A DNA stretch of 64,000 nt from the NCBI RefSeq assembly GCF_051020765.1, contig NW_027469311.1, positions 161,227 through 225,226 on the forward strand, given 5' to 3'. This DNA is from Lasioglossum baleicum (lineage: Eukaryota; Arthropoda; Insecta; Hymenoptera; Halictidae). Positions 49,606 to 60,486 of the stretch are shown here, one piece after another. Made by a program: the position numbers and the translations under genes. The stretch's first letter is position 1. Each line of letters starts with the position of its first letter. The notes beneath the pieces are model-generated. The model did no database searches, was not told where the DNA came from, and saw only the letters and a list, made by a program, of their open reading frames with translations.

Positions 49606-49794
49606 GTGCGTTGTGCGTTGTGCGTTGTGCGTTGTGCGTTGTGCGTTGTGCGTTGTGCGTTGTGCGTTGTGCGTTGTGCGTTCTGCGTTATGCGTTATGC
49701 GTTATGCGTTATGCGTTATGCGTTATGCGTTATGCGTTATGCGGTATGCGTTATGCGTTATGCGTTATGCGTTATGCGTTATGCGTTATGCGTA
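49606..49794 (+). repeat. GTG run 33 with GGT/GTA tail
   Basis: 11 GTG, CTG (49683), GGT (49739), ATGCGTA (49788). Counterpart of run 31, with one GTG changed for a canonical unit at its left edge so that total length is kept. Confidence 0.9.
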
Positions 49795-50513
49795 ATGCGT
49801 TATGCGTTATGCGTTATGCGTTATGCGTTATGCGTTATGCGTTATGCGTTATGCGTTATGCGTTATGCGTTTTATGCGTTATGCGTTATGCGTTATGCGT
49901 TATGCGTTATGCGTTATGCGTTATGCTTATGCCATATGCGTTATGCGTTATGCGTTATGCGTTATGCGTTATGAGTTTTGCGTTACGCGTTATGCGTTAT
50001 GCGTTATGCGTTATGCGTTATGCGTTATGCTTATGCCTTATGCGTTATGCGTTATGCGTTATGCGTTATGCGTTATGCGTTATGCGTTATGCGTTATGCG
50101 TTATGCGTTATGCGTTATGCGTTATGCGTTATGCGTTATGCGTTATGCGTTATGCGTTATGCGTTATGCGTTATGCGTTATGCGTTATGCGTTATGCGTT
50201 ATGCGTTATGCGTTATGCGTTATGCGTTATGCGTTATGCGTTATGCGTTATGCGTTATGCGTTATGCGTTATGCGTTATGCGTTATGCGTTATGCGTTAT
50301 GCGTTATGCGTTATGCGTTATGCGTTATGCGTTATGCGGTATGCGTTATGCGTTATGCGTTATGCGTTATGCGTTATGCGTTATGCGTTATGCGTTATGC
50401 GTTATGCGTTATGCGTTATGCGTTATGCGTTATGCGTTATGCGTTATGCGTTATGGTTTGCGTTACGCGTTATGCGTTTTGCGTTATGCGTTATGCGTTA
50501 TGCGTTATGCGTT

Positions 50514-50603
50514 ATGCTTATGCCATATGCGTTATGCGTTATGCGTTATACGTTATGCGTTATGCGTTATGCGTTATGCGTTATGAGTTTTGCGTTACGC
50601 GTT
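50514..50603 (+). repeat. Module D (90 bases)
   Basis: Identical layout to 47234. Its upstream GAG-TTG is fused by a 2-base loss (ATGGTT then TGCGTT at 50453-50464); the ACG, m, TTG units after that match the 47 kb copy. Confidence 0.9.
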
Positions 50604-50631
50604 ATGCGTTATGCGTTATGCGTTATGCGTT

Positions 50632-50700
50632 ATGAGTTTTGCGTTTTGCGTTATGCGTTATGCGTTATGCGTTATGCGTTATGCGTTATGCTTATGCCAT
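50632..50700 (+). repeat. C-like module lacking AAG
   Basis: Exact match to the copy at 47352: 5 m, 6-mer (50688), CAT, then 8 m and B (50757). Confidence 0.88.
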
Positions 50701-51231
50701 ATGCGTTATGCGTTATGCGTTATGCGTTATGCGTTATGCGTTATGCGTTATGCGTTATGAGTTTTGCGTTACGCGTTATGCGTTATGCGTTATGCGTTAT
50801 GCGTTATGCTTATGCCTTATGCGTTATGCGTTATGCGTTATGCGTTATGCGTTATGCGTTATGCGTTATGCGTTATGCGTTATGCGTTATGCGTTCTGCG
50901 TTATGCGTTATGCGTTATGCGTTATGCGTTATGCGTTATGCGTTATGCGTTATGCGTTATGCGTTATGCGTTATGCGTTATGCGTTATGCGTTATGCGTT
51001 ATGCGTTATGCGTTATGCGTTATGCGTTATGCGTTATGCGTTATGCGTTATGGGTTATGAGTTTTGCGTTACGCGTTATGCGTTATGCGTTATGCGTTAT
51101 GCGTTATGCGTTATGCGTTATGCGTTATGCGTTATGCGTTATGCGTTATGCGTTATGCGTTAGGCGTTATGCGTTATGCGTTATGCGTTATGCGTTATGC
51201 GTTATGCGTTATGCGTTATGCGTTATGCGTT

Positions 51232-51336
51232 TTGCGTTATGCGTTATGCGTTATGCGTTATGACTTTTGCATTATGCGTTATGCGTTATGCGTTATGCGT
51301 TATGGGCTATGCGTTATGCCTTATGGTTTATACGTT
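51232..51336 (+). repeat. Module A, copy 15 (3' part missing)
   Basis: TTG, 3 m, GAC (51260), TTGCATT, 4 m, GGC (51302), m, CCT, ATGGTTT, ATACGTT (51330), then only canonical units up to GGG at 51477. TGT and the terminal B are absent at the expected distance. The 3-unit 5' spacing resembles copies 1-4. Confidence 0.9.
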
Positions 51337-52496
51337 ATGCGTTATGCGTTATGCGTTATGCGTTATGCGTTATGCGTTATGCGTTATGCGTTATGCGTTA
51401 TGCGTTATGCGTTATGCGTTATGCGTTATGCGTTATGCGTTATGCGTTATGCGTTATGCGTTATGCGTTATGCGTTATGGGTTATGAGTTTTGCGTTACG
51501 CGTTATGCGTTATGCGTTATGCGTTATGCGTTATGCGTTATGCGTTATGCGTTATGCGTTATGCGTTATGCGTTAGGCGTTATGCGTTATGCGTTATGCG
51601 TTATGCGTTATGCGTTATGCGTTATGCGTTATGCGTTATGCGTTATGCGTTATGCGTTATGCGTTATGCGTTATGCGTTATGCGTTATGCGTTATGCGTT
51701 ATGCGTTATGCGTTATGCGTTATGCGTTATGCGTTATGCGTTATGCGTTATGCGTTATGCGTTATGCGTTATGCGTTATGCGTTATGCGTTATGCGTTAT
51801 GCGTTATGCGTTATGCGTTATGCGTTATGCGTTATGCGTTATGCTTATGCCATATACGTTATGCGTTATGCGTTATGCGTTATGCGTTATGAGTTTTGCG
51901 TTACGCGTTATGCGTTATGCGTTATGCGTTATGCGTTATGCGTTATGCTTATGCCTTATGCGTTATGCGTTATGCGTTATGCGTTATGCGTTATGCGTTA
52001 TGCGTTATGCGTTATGCGTTATGCGTTATGCGTTATGCGTTATGCGTTATGCGTTATGCGTTATGCGTTATGCGTTATGCGTTATGCGTTATGCGTTATG
52101 CGTTATGCGTTATGCGTTATGCGTTATGCGTTATGCGTTATGCGTTATGCGTTATGCGTTATGCGTTATGCGTTATGCGTTATGCGTTATGCGTTATGCG
52201 TTATGCGTTATGCGTTATGCGTTATGCGTTATGCGTTATGCGTTATGCGTTATGCGTTATGCGTTATGCGGTATGCGTTATGCGTTATGCGTTATGCGTT
52301 ATGCGTTATGCGTTATGCGTTATGCGTTATGCGTTAGGCGTTATGCGTTATGCGTTATGCGTTATGCGTTATGCGTTATGCGTTATGCGTTATGCGTTAT
52401 GCGTTATGCGTTATGCGTTATGCGTTATGCGTTATGCGTTATGCGTTATGCGTTATGCGTTATGCGTTATGCGTTATGCGTTATGCGTTATGCGTT

Positions 52497-52573
52497 ATGC
52501 TTTAGGCGTTATGCGTAATGCGTTATGCGTTATGCGTTATGCGTTATGCGTTATGCGTTATGCGTTCTGCGTT
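52497..52573 (+). repeat. Module E, copy 9
   Basis: CTG at 52567, 70 bases from the start. Copies 5, 7, 8 and 9 share this 70-base form, though they are far apart. Confidence 0.92.
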
Positions 52574-53107
52574 ATGCGTTATGCGTTATGCGTTATGCGT
52601 TATGCGTTATGCGTTATGCGTTATGCGTTATGCGTTATGCGTTATGCGTTATGCGTTATGCGTTATGCGTTATGCGTTATGCGTTATGCGTTATGCGTTA
52701 TGCGTTATGCGTTATGCGTTATGCGTTATGCGTTATGCGTTATGCGTTATGCGTTATGCGTTATGCGTTATGCGTTATGCGTTATGCGTTATGCGTTATG
52801 CGTTATGCGTTATGCGTTATGCGTTATGCGTTATGCGTTATGCGTTATGCGTTATGCGTTATGCGTTATGCGTTATGCGTTATGCGTTATGCGTTATGCG
52901 TTATGCGTTATGCGTTATGAGTTTTGCGTTACGCGTTATGCGTTATGCGTTATGCGTTATTTGCGTTATGCGTTATGCGTTATGCGTTATGCGTTATGCG
53001 TTATGCGTTATGCGTTATGCGTTATGCGTTATGCGTTATGCGTTATGCGTTATGCGTTATGCGTTATGCGTTATGCGTTATGCGTTATGCGTTATGCGTT
53101 ATGCGTT

Positions 53108-53176
53108 ATGAGTTTTGCGTTTTGCGTTATGCGTTATGCGTTATGCGTTATGCGTTATGCGTTATGCTTATGCCAT
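53108..53176 (+). repeat. C-like module lacking AAG
   Basis: GAG-TTG-TTG, 5 m, 6-mer (53164), CAT; a B element and a 6-mer-CCT follow within about 120 bases. Confidence 0.87.
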
Positions 53177-53895
53177 ATGCGTTATGCGTTATGCGTTATG
53201 CGTTATGCGTTATGCGTTATGCGTTATGCGTTATGCGTTATGAGTTTTGCGTTACGCGTTATGCGTTATGCGTTATGCGTTATGCTTATGCCTTATGCGT
53301 TATGCGTTATGCGTTATGCGTTATGCGTTATGAGTTTTGCGTTACGCGTTATGCGTTATGCGTTATGCGTTATGCGTTATGCATTATGCGTTATGCGTTA
53401 TGCGTTATGCGTTATGCGTTATGCGTTATGCGTTATGCGTTATGCTTATGCCACATGCGTTATGCGTTATGCGTTATGCGTTATGCGTTATGCGTTATGC
53501 GTTATGCGTTATGCGTTATGCGTTATGCGTTAGGCGTTATGCGTTATGCGTTATGCGTTATGCGTTATGCGTTATGGGTTATGCGTTATGCGTTATGCGT
53601 TATGCGTTATGCGTTATGCGTTATGCGTTATGCGTTATGCGTTATGCGTTATGCGTTATGCGTTATGCGTTATGCGTTATGCGTTATGCGTTATGCGTTA
53701 TGCGTTATGCGTTATGCGTTATGCGTTATGCGTTATGCGTTATGCGTTATGCGTTATGCGTTATGCGTTATGCGTTATGCGTTATGCGTTATGCGTTATG
53801 CGTTATGCGTTATGCGTTATGCGTTATGCGTTATGCGTTATGCGTTATGCGTTATGCGTTATGCGTTATGCGTTATGCGTTATGCGTTATGCGTT

Positions 53896-54248
53896 ATGCT
53901 TATGCCACATGCATTATGCGTTATGCGTTATGCGTTATGCGTTATGCGTTATGCGTTATGCGTTATGCGTTATGCGTTATGCGTTAAGCGTTATTTGCGT
54001 TATGGGTTATGCGTTATGCGTTATGGGTTATGCGTTATGCGTTATGCGTTATGCGTTATGCGTTATGCGTTATGCGTTATGCGTTATGCGTTATGCGTTA
54101 TGCGTTATTTGCGTTATGCGTTATGCGTTATGCGTTATGCGTTATGCGTTGTGCGTTGTGCGTTATGCGTTATGCGTTGTGCGTTGTGCGTTGTGCGTTG
54201 TGCGTTGTGCGTTGTGCGTTGTGCGTTGTGCGTTGTGCGTTGTGCGTT
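53896..54248 (+). repeat. G cassette 7 with GTG run 34
   Basis: 6-mer-CAC, then ATGCATT (53909, a CpG to CpA change) and 10 m, AAG (53986), TTT9, GGG, 2 m, GGG (54023), 11 m, TTT9 (54107), 5 m, 2 GTG (54151), 2 m, 10 GTG. Two leading GTG units rather than one. Confidence 0.9.
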
Positions 54249-54565
54249 ATGCGTTATGCGTTATGCGTTATGCGTTATGCGTTATGCGTTATGCGTTATG
54301 CGTTATGCGTTATGCGTTATGCGTTATGCGTTATGCGTTATGCGTTATGCGTTATGCGTTATGCGTTATGCGTTATGCGTTATGCGTTATGCGTTATGCG
54401 TTATGCGTTATGCGTTATGCGTTATGCGTTATGCGTTATGCGTTATGCGTTATGCGTTATGCGTTATGCGTTATGCGTTATGCGTTATGCGTTATGCGTT
54501 ATGCGTTATGCGTTATTTGCGTTCTGCGTTATGCGTTATGCGTTATGCGTTATGCGTTATGCGTT

Positions 54566-54635
54566 GTGCGTTGTGCGTTGTGCGTTGTGCGCTGTGCGTT
54601 GTGCGTTGTGCGTTGTGCGTTGTGCGTTCTGCGTT
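54566..54635 (+). repeat. GTG run 35, class 1 with GTGCGCT
   Basis: 9 units closed by CTG at 54629; the fourth is GTGCGCT (54587). Its GCGC is the only one I noticed in the window. The TTT9 upstream is followed by CTGCGTT. Confidence 0.9.
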
Positions 54636-55006
54636 ATGCGTTATGCGTTATGCGTTATGCGTTATGCGTTATGCGTTATGCGTTATGCGTTATGCGTTAT
54701 GCGTTATGCGTTATGCGTTATGCGTTATGCGTTATGCGTTATGCGTTATGCGTTATGCGTTATGCGTTATGCGTTATGCGTTATGCGTTATGCGTTATGC
54801 GTTATGCGTTATGCGTTATGCGTTATGCGTTATGCGTTATGGGTTATGAGTTTTGCGTTACGCGTTATGCGTTATGCGTTATGCGTTATGCGTTATGCGT
54901 TATGCGTTATGCGTTATGCGTTATGCGTTATGCGTTATGCGTTATGCGTTATGCGTTATGCGTTATGCGTTATGCGTTATGCGTTATGCGTTATGCGTTA
55001 TGCGTT

Positions 55007-55020
55007 ATGACTTTTGCATT
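55007..55020 (+). repeat. Module A remnant: GAC-TTGCATT pair
   Basis: Two-unit remnant at the position where the supercassette starting at 53896 should carry its A module. GGC, ATACGTT and TGT are absent. Confidence 0.85.
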
Positions 55021-55754
55021 ATGCGTTATGCGTTATGCGTTATGCGTTATGCGTTATGCGTTATGCGTTATGCGTTATGCGTTATGCGTTATGCGTTATG
55101 CGTTATGCGTTATGCGTTATGCGTTATGCGTTATGCGTTATGCGTTATGCGTTATGCGTTATGCGTTATGCGTTATGCGTTATGCGTTATGAGTTTTGCG
55201 TTACGCGTTATGCGTTATGCGTTATGCGTTATGCGTTATTTGCGTTATGCGTTATGCGTTATGCGTTATGCGTTATGCGTTATGCGTTATGCGTTATGCG
55301 TTATGCGTTATGCGTTATGCGTTATGCGTTATGCGTTATGCGTTATGCGTTATGCGTTATGCGTTATGCGTTATGCGTTATGCGTTATGCGTTATGCGTT
55401 ATGCGTTATGCGTTATGCGTTATGCGTTATGCGTTATGCGTTATGCGTTATGCGTTATGCGTTATGCGTTATGCGTTATGCGTTATGCGTTATGCGTTAT
55501 GCGTTATGCGTTATGCGTTATGCGTTATGCGTTATGCGTTATGCGTTATGCGTTATGCGTTATGCGTTATGCGTTAAGCGTTATTTGCGTTATGGGTTAT
55601 GCGTTATGCGTTATGCGTTATGCGTTATGCGTTATGCGTTATGCGTTATGCGTTATGCGTTATGCGTTATGCGTTATGCGTTATGCGTTATTTGCGTTAT
55701 GCGTTATGCGTTATGCGTTATGCGTTATGCGTTATGCGTTATGCGTTATGCGTT

Positions 55755-55831
55755 GTGCGTTGTGCGTTGTGCGTTGTGCGTTGTGCGTTGTGCGTTGTGC
55801 GTTGTGCGTTGTGCGTTGTGCGTTCTGCGTT
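55755..55831 (+). repeat. GTG run 36, class 1
   Basis: 10 GTG units closed by CTG at 55825; an AAG-TTT9-GGG module (55576, single GGG) lies upstream. Confidence 0.92.
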
Positions 55832-56442
55832 ATGCGTTATGCGTTATGCGTTATGCGTTATGCGTTATGCGTTATGCGTTATGCGTTATGCGTTATGCGT
55901 TATGCGTTATGCGTTATGCGTTATGCGTTATGCGTTATGCGTTATGCGTTATGCGTTATGCGTTATGCGTTATGCGTTATGCGTTATGGGTTATGAGTTT
56001 TGCGTTACGCGTTATGCGTTATGCGTTATGCGTTATGCGTTATGCGTTATGCGTTATGCGTTATGCGTTATGCGTTATGCGTTATGCGTTATGCGTTATG
56101 CGTTATGCGTTATGCGTTATGCGTTATGCGTTATGCGTTATGCGTTATGCGTTATGCGTTATGCGTTATGCGTTATGCGTTATGCGTTATGCGTTATGCG
56201 TTATGCGTTATGCGTTATGCGTTATGCGTTATGCGTTATGCGTTATGCGTTATGCGTAATGCGTTATGCGTTATGCGTTATGCGTTATGCGTTATGCGTT
56301 ATGCGTTATGCGTTATGCGTTATGCGTTATGCGTTATGCGTTATGCTTTATGCGTTATGCGTTATTTGCGTTATGCGTTATGCGTTATGCGTTATGCGTT
56401 ATGCGTTATGCGTTATGCGTTATGCGTTATGCGTTATGCGTT

Positions 56443-56512
56443 GTGCGTTGTGCGATGTGCTTTGTGCGTTGTGCGTTGTGCGTTGTGCGTTGTGCGTTGT
56501 GCGTTCTGCGTT
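56443..56512 (+). repeat. GTG run 37, class 1 with GTGCGAT and GTGCTTT
   Basis: GTG, GTGCGAT (56450), GTGCTTT (56457), 6 GTG, CTG (56506). ATGCTTT lies about 100 bases upstream, as before run 38. Confidence 0.92.
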
Positions 56513-57183
56513 ATGCGTTATGCGTTATGCGTTATGCGTTATGCGTTATGCGTTATGCGTTATGCGTTATGCGTTATGCGTTATGCGTTATGCGTTATGC
56601 GTTATGCGTTATGCGTTATGCGTTATGCGTTATGCGTTATGCGTTATGCGTTATGCGTTATGCGTTATGCGTTATGCGTTATGCGTTATGCGTTATGCGT
56701 TATGCGTTATGCGTTATGCGTTATGCGTTATGCGTTATGCGTTATGGGTTATGAGTTTTGCGTTACGCGTTACGCGTTATGCGTTATGCGTTATGCGTTA
56801 TGCGTTATGCGTTATGCGTTATGCGTTATGCGTTATGCGTTATGCGTTATGCGTTATGCGTTATGCGTTATGCGTTATGCGTTATGCGTTATGCGTTATG
56901 CGTTATGCGTTATGCGTTATGCGTTATGCGTTATGCGTTATGCGTTATGCGTTATGCGTTATGCGTTATGCGTTATGCGTTATGCGTTATGCGTTATGCG
57001 TTATGCTTATGCCATATGCGTTATGCGTTATGCGTTATGCGTTATGAGTTTTGCGTTACGCGTTATGCGTTATGCGTTATGCGTTATGCGTTATGCGTTA
57101 TGCGTTATGCGTTATGCGTTATGCGTTATGCGTTATGCGTTATGCGTTATGCGTTATGCGTTATGCGTTATGCGTTATGCGTT

Positions 57184-57259
57184 ATGAGTTTTGCGTTTTG
57201 CGTTATGCGTTATGCGTTATGCGTTATGCGTTATGCGTTATGCGTTATGCTTATGCCAT
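57184..57259 (+). repeat. C-like module lacking AAG
   Basis: GAG-TTG-TTG, 6 m, 6-mer (57247), CAT. Followed by plain tract to the next C-like copy at 57428. Confidence 0.87.
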
Positions 57260-57427
57260 ATGCGTTATGCGTTATGCGTTATGCGTTATGCGTTATGCGT
57301 TATGCGTTATGCGTTATGCGTTATGCGTTATGCGTTATGCGTTATGCGTTATGCGTTATGCGTTATGCGTTATGCGTTATGCGTTATGCGTTATGCGTTA
57401 TGCGTTATGCGTTATGCGTTATGCGTT

Positions 57428-57496
57428 ATGAGTTTTGCGTTTTGCGTTATGCGTTATGCGTTATGCGTTATGCGTTATGCGTTATGCTTATGCCAT
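57428..57496 (+). repeat. C-like module leading into D
   Basis: GAG-TTG-TTG, 5 m, then the 6-mer and CAT that open a D module (57484). Confidence 0.88.
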
Positions 57497-57573
57497 ATGC
57501 GTTATGCGTTATGCGTTATACGTTATGCGTTATGCGTTATGCGTTATGCGTTATGAGTTTTGCGTTACGCGTT
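57484..57573 (+). repeat. Module D (90 bases)
   Basis: 6-mer, CAT, 3 m, ATACGTT (57518), 4 m, GAG (57553)-TTG-ACG. Opened by a C-like GAG-TTG-TTG. Confidence 0.9.
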
Positions 57574-58222
57574 ATGCGTTATGCGTTATGCGTTATGCGT
57601 TATGCGTTATGCGTTATGCGTTATGCGTTATGCGTTATGCGTTATGCGTTATGCGTTATGCGTTATGCGTTATGCGTTATGCGTTATGCGTTATGCGTTA
57701 TGCGTTATGCGTTATGCGTTATGCGTTATGCGTTATGCGTTATGCGTTATGCGTTATGCTTATGCCATATGCGTTATGCGTTATGCGTTATGCGTTATGC
57801 GTTATGAGTTTTGCGTTACGCGTTATGCGTTATGCGTTATGCGTTATGCGTTATGCGTTATGCGTTATGCTTATGCCTTATGCGTTATGCGTTATGCGTT
57901 ATGCGTTATGCGTTATGCGTTATGCGTTATGCGTTATGCGTTATGCGTTATGCGTTATGCGTTATGCGTTATGCGTTATGCGTTATGCGTTATGCGTTAT
58001 GCGTTATGCGTTATGCGTTATGCGTTATGCGTTATGCGTTATGCGTTATGCGTTATGCGTTATGCGGTATGCGTTATGCGTTATGCGTTATGCGTTATGC
58101 GTTATGCGTTATGCGTTATGCGTTATGCGTTATGCGTTATGCGTTATGCGTTATGCGTTATGCGTTATGCGTTATGCGTTATGCGTTATGCGTTATGCGT
58201 TATGCGTTATGCGTTATGCGTT

Positions 58223-58299
58223 ATGACTTTTGCATTATGCGTTATGCGTTATGCGTTATGCGTTATGGGCTATGCGTTATGCCTTATGGTTTATACGTT
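58223..58299 (+). repeat. Module A, copy 16 (both ends missing)
   Basis: Core only: GAC 58223, TTGCATT, 4 m, GGC 58265, m, CCT, ATGGTTT, ATACGTT ending 58299. No TTG upstream and no TGT or B downstream; plain tract follows. Confidence 0.9.
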
Positions 58300-58920
58300 A
58301 TGCGTTATGCGTTATGCGTTATGCGTTATGCGTTATGCGTTATGCGTTATGCGTTATGCGTTATGCGTTATGCGTTATGCGTTATGCGTTATGCGTTATG
58401 CGTTATGCGTTATGCGTTATGCGTTATGCGTTATGCGTTATGCGTTATGCGTTATGCGTTATGCGTTATGCGTTATGCGTTATGCGTTATGCGTTATGCG
58501 TTATGCGTTATGCGTTATGCGTTATGCTTATGCCATATGCGTTATGCGTTATGCGTTATGCGTTATGCGTTATGAGTTTTGCGTTACGTGTTATGCGTTA
58601 TGCGTTATGCGTTATGCGTTATGCGTTATGCTTATGCCTTATGCGTTATGCGTTATGCGTTATGCGTTATGCGTTATGCGTTATGCGTTATGCGTTATGC
58701 GTTATGCGTTATGCGTTATGCGTTATGCGTTATGCGTTATGCGTTATGCGTTATGCGTTATGCGTTATGCGTTATGCGTTATGCGTTATGCGTTATGCGT
58801 TATGCGTTATGCGTTATGCGTTATGCGTTATGCGTTATGCGTTATGCGTTATGCGTTATGCGTTATGCGTTATGCGTTATGCGTTATGCGTTATGCGTTA
58901 TGCGTTATGCGTTATGCGTT

Positions 58921-58941
58921 ATGAGTTTTGCGTTTTGCGTT
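58921..58941 (+). repeat. C-like module remnant: GAG-TTG-TTG only
   Basis: The three diagnostic units are followed by a plain tract up to 59102; the 6-mer-CAT pair is absent. Confidence 0.85.
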
Positions 58942-59102
58942 ATGCGTTATGCGTTATGCGTTATGCGTTATGCGTTATGCGTTATGCGTTATGCGTTATG
59001 CGTTATGCGTTATGCGTTATGCGTTATGCGTTATGCGTTATGCGTTATGCGTTATGCGTTATGCGTTATGCGTTATGCGTTATGCGTTATGCGTTATGCG
59101 TT

Positions 59103-59171
59103 ATGAGTTTTGCGTTTTGCGTTATGCGTTATGCGTTATGCGTTATGCGTTATGCGTTATGCTTATGCCAT
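59103..59171 (+). repeat. C-like module lacking AAG
   Basis: GAG-TTG-TTG, 5 m, 6-mer (59159), CAT, 182 bases after the remnant at 58921. Confidence 0.87.
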
Positions 59172-59474
59172 ATGCGTTATGCGTTATGCGTTATGCGTTA
59201 TGCGTTATGCGTTATGCGTTATGCGTTATGCGTTATGCGTTATGCGTTATGCGTTATGCGTTATGCGTTATGCGTTATGCGTTATGCGTTATGCGTTATG
59301 CGTTATGCGTTATGCGTTATGCGTTATGCGTTATGCGTTATGCGTTATGCGTTATGCGTTATGCGTTATGCGTTATGCGTTATGCGTTATGCTTTATGCG
59401 TTATGCGTTATTTGCGTTATGCGTTATGCGTTATGCGTTATGCGTTATGCGTTATGCGTTATGCGTTATGCGTT

Positions 59475-59544
59475 GTGCGTTGTGCGATGTGCGTTGTGCG
59501 TTGTGCGTTGTGCGTTGTGCGTTGTGCGTTGTGCGTTCTGCGTT
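59475..59544 (+). repeat. GTG run 38, class 1 with GTGCGAT (last run)
   Basis: GTG, GTGCGAT (59482), 7 GTG, CTG (59538). ATGCTTT and TTT9 lie upstream as for run 37. No GTG run occurs after this point. Confidence 0.92.
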
Positions 59545-60103
59545 ATGCGTTATGCGTTATGCGTTATGCGTTATGCGTTATGCGTTATGCGTTATGCGTT
59601 ATGCGTTATGCGTTATGCGTTATGCGTTATGCGTTATGCGTTATGCGTTATGCGTTATGCGTTATGCGTTATGCGTTATGCGTTATGCGTTATGCGTTAT
59701 GCGTTATGCGTTATGCGTTATGCGTTATGCGTTATGCGTTATGGGTTATGAGTTTTGCGTTACGCGTTATGCGTTATGCGTTATGCGTTATGCGTTATGC
59801 GTTATGCGTTATGCGTTATGCGTTATGCGTTATGCGTTATGCGTTATGCGTTATGCGTTATGCGTTATGCGTTATGCGTTATGCGTTATGCGTTATGCGT
59901 TATGCGTTATGCGTTATGCGTTATGCGTTATGCGTTATGCGTTATGCGTTATGCGTTATGCGTTATGCGTTATGCTTATGCCATATGCGTTATGCGTTAT
60001 GCGTTATGCGTTATGAGTTTTGCGTTACGCGTTATGCGTTATGCGTTATGCGTTATGCGTTATGCGTTATGCGTTATGCGTTATGCGTTATGCGTTATGC
60101 GTT

Positions 60104-60193
60104 ATGAGTTTTGCGTTTTGCGTTATGCGTTATGCGTTATGCGTTATGCGTTATGCGTTATGCGTTATGCGTTATGCGTTATGCTTATGCCAT
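60104..60193 (+). repeat. C-like module lacking AAG
   Basis: GAG-TTG-TTG, 8 m, 6-mer (60181), CAT. The copy at 63492 has the same 8-unit spacing. Confidence 0.87.
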
Positions 60194-60417
60194 ATGCGTT
60201 ATGCGTTATGCGTTATGCGTTATGCGTTATGCGTTATGCGTTATGCGTTATGCGTTATGCGTTATGCGTTATGCGTTATGCGTTATGCGTTATGCGTTAT
60301 GCGTTATGCGTTATGCGTTATGCGTTATGCGTTATGCGTTATGCGTTATGCGTTATGCGTTATGCGTTATGCGTTATGCGTTATGCGTTATGCGTTATGC
60401 GTTATGCGTTATGCGTT

Positions 60418-60486
60418 ATGAGTTTTGCGTTTTGCGTTATGCGTTATGCGTTATGCGTTATGCGTTATGCGTTATGCTTATGCCAT
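60418..60486 (+). repeat. C-like module leading into D
   Basis: GAG-TTG-TTG, 5 m, 6-mer (60474), CAT. Match to 57428 at an offset of 2990 bases. Confidence 0.88.

Larger units (their letters stand above)
45215..50777 (+). repeat. Array domain 7: E, C-like and D modules, then GTG/GGT/GTA cassettes
   Basis: From 45215 to 47497 there are B elements, one E module (45957), C-like modules and a D module. From 47554 to 49794 come five CTG-closed GTG runs; three are followed at exactly 56 and 105 bases by GGT and GTA units. 49923-50339 holds a 6-mer-CAT, B, 6-mer-CCT, GGT series. The D block returns at 50514 at an exact 3280-base offset from its first copy. Confidence 0.85.
50778..53895 (+). repeat. 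Array domain 8: truncated A module, AGG landmarks, last E module
   Basis: This part has no GTG run. It holds a 3'-truncated A module (51232), AGG units at 51162, 51575, 52336 and 53532, the CAT/B/CCT/GGT/AGG series between 51841 and 52342, the last E module (52497) and a C-like module (53108). 6-mer-CAC pairs reappear at about 53442. Confidence 0.83.
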
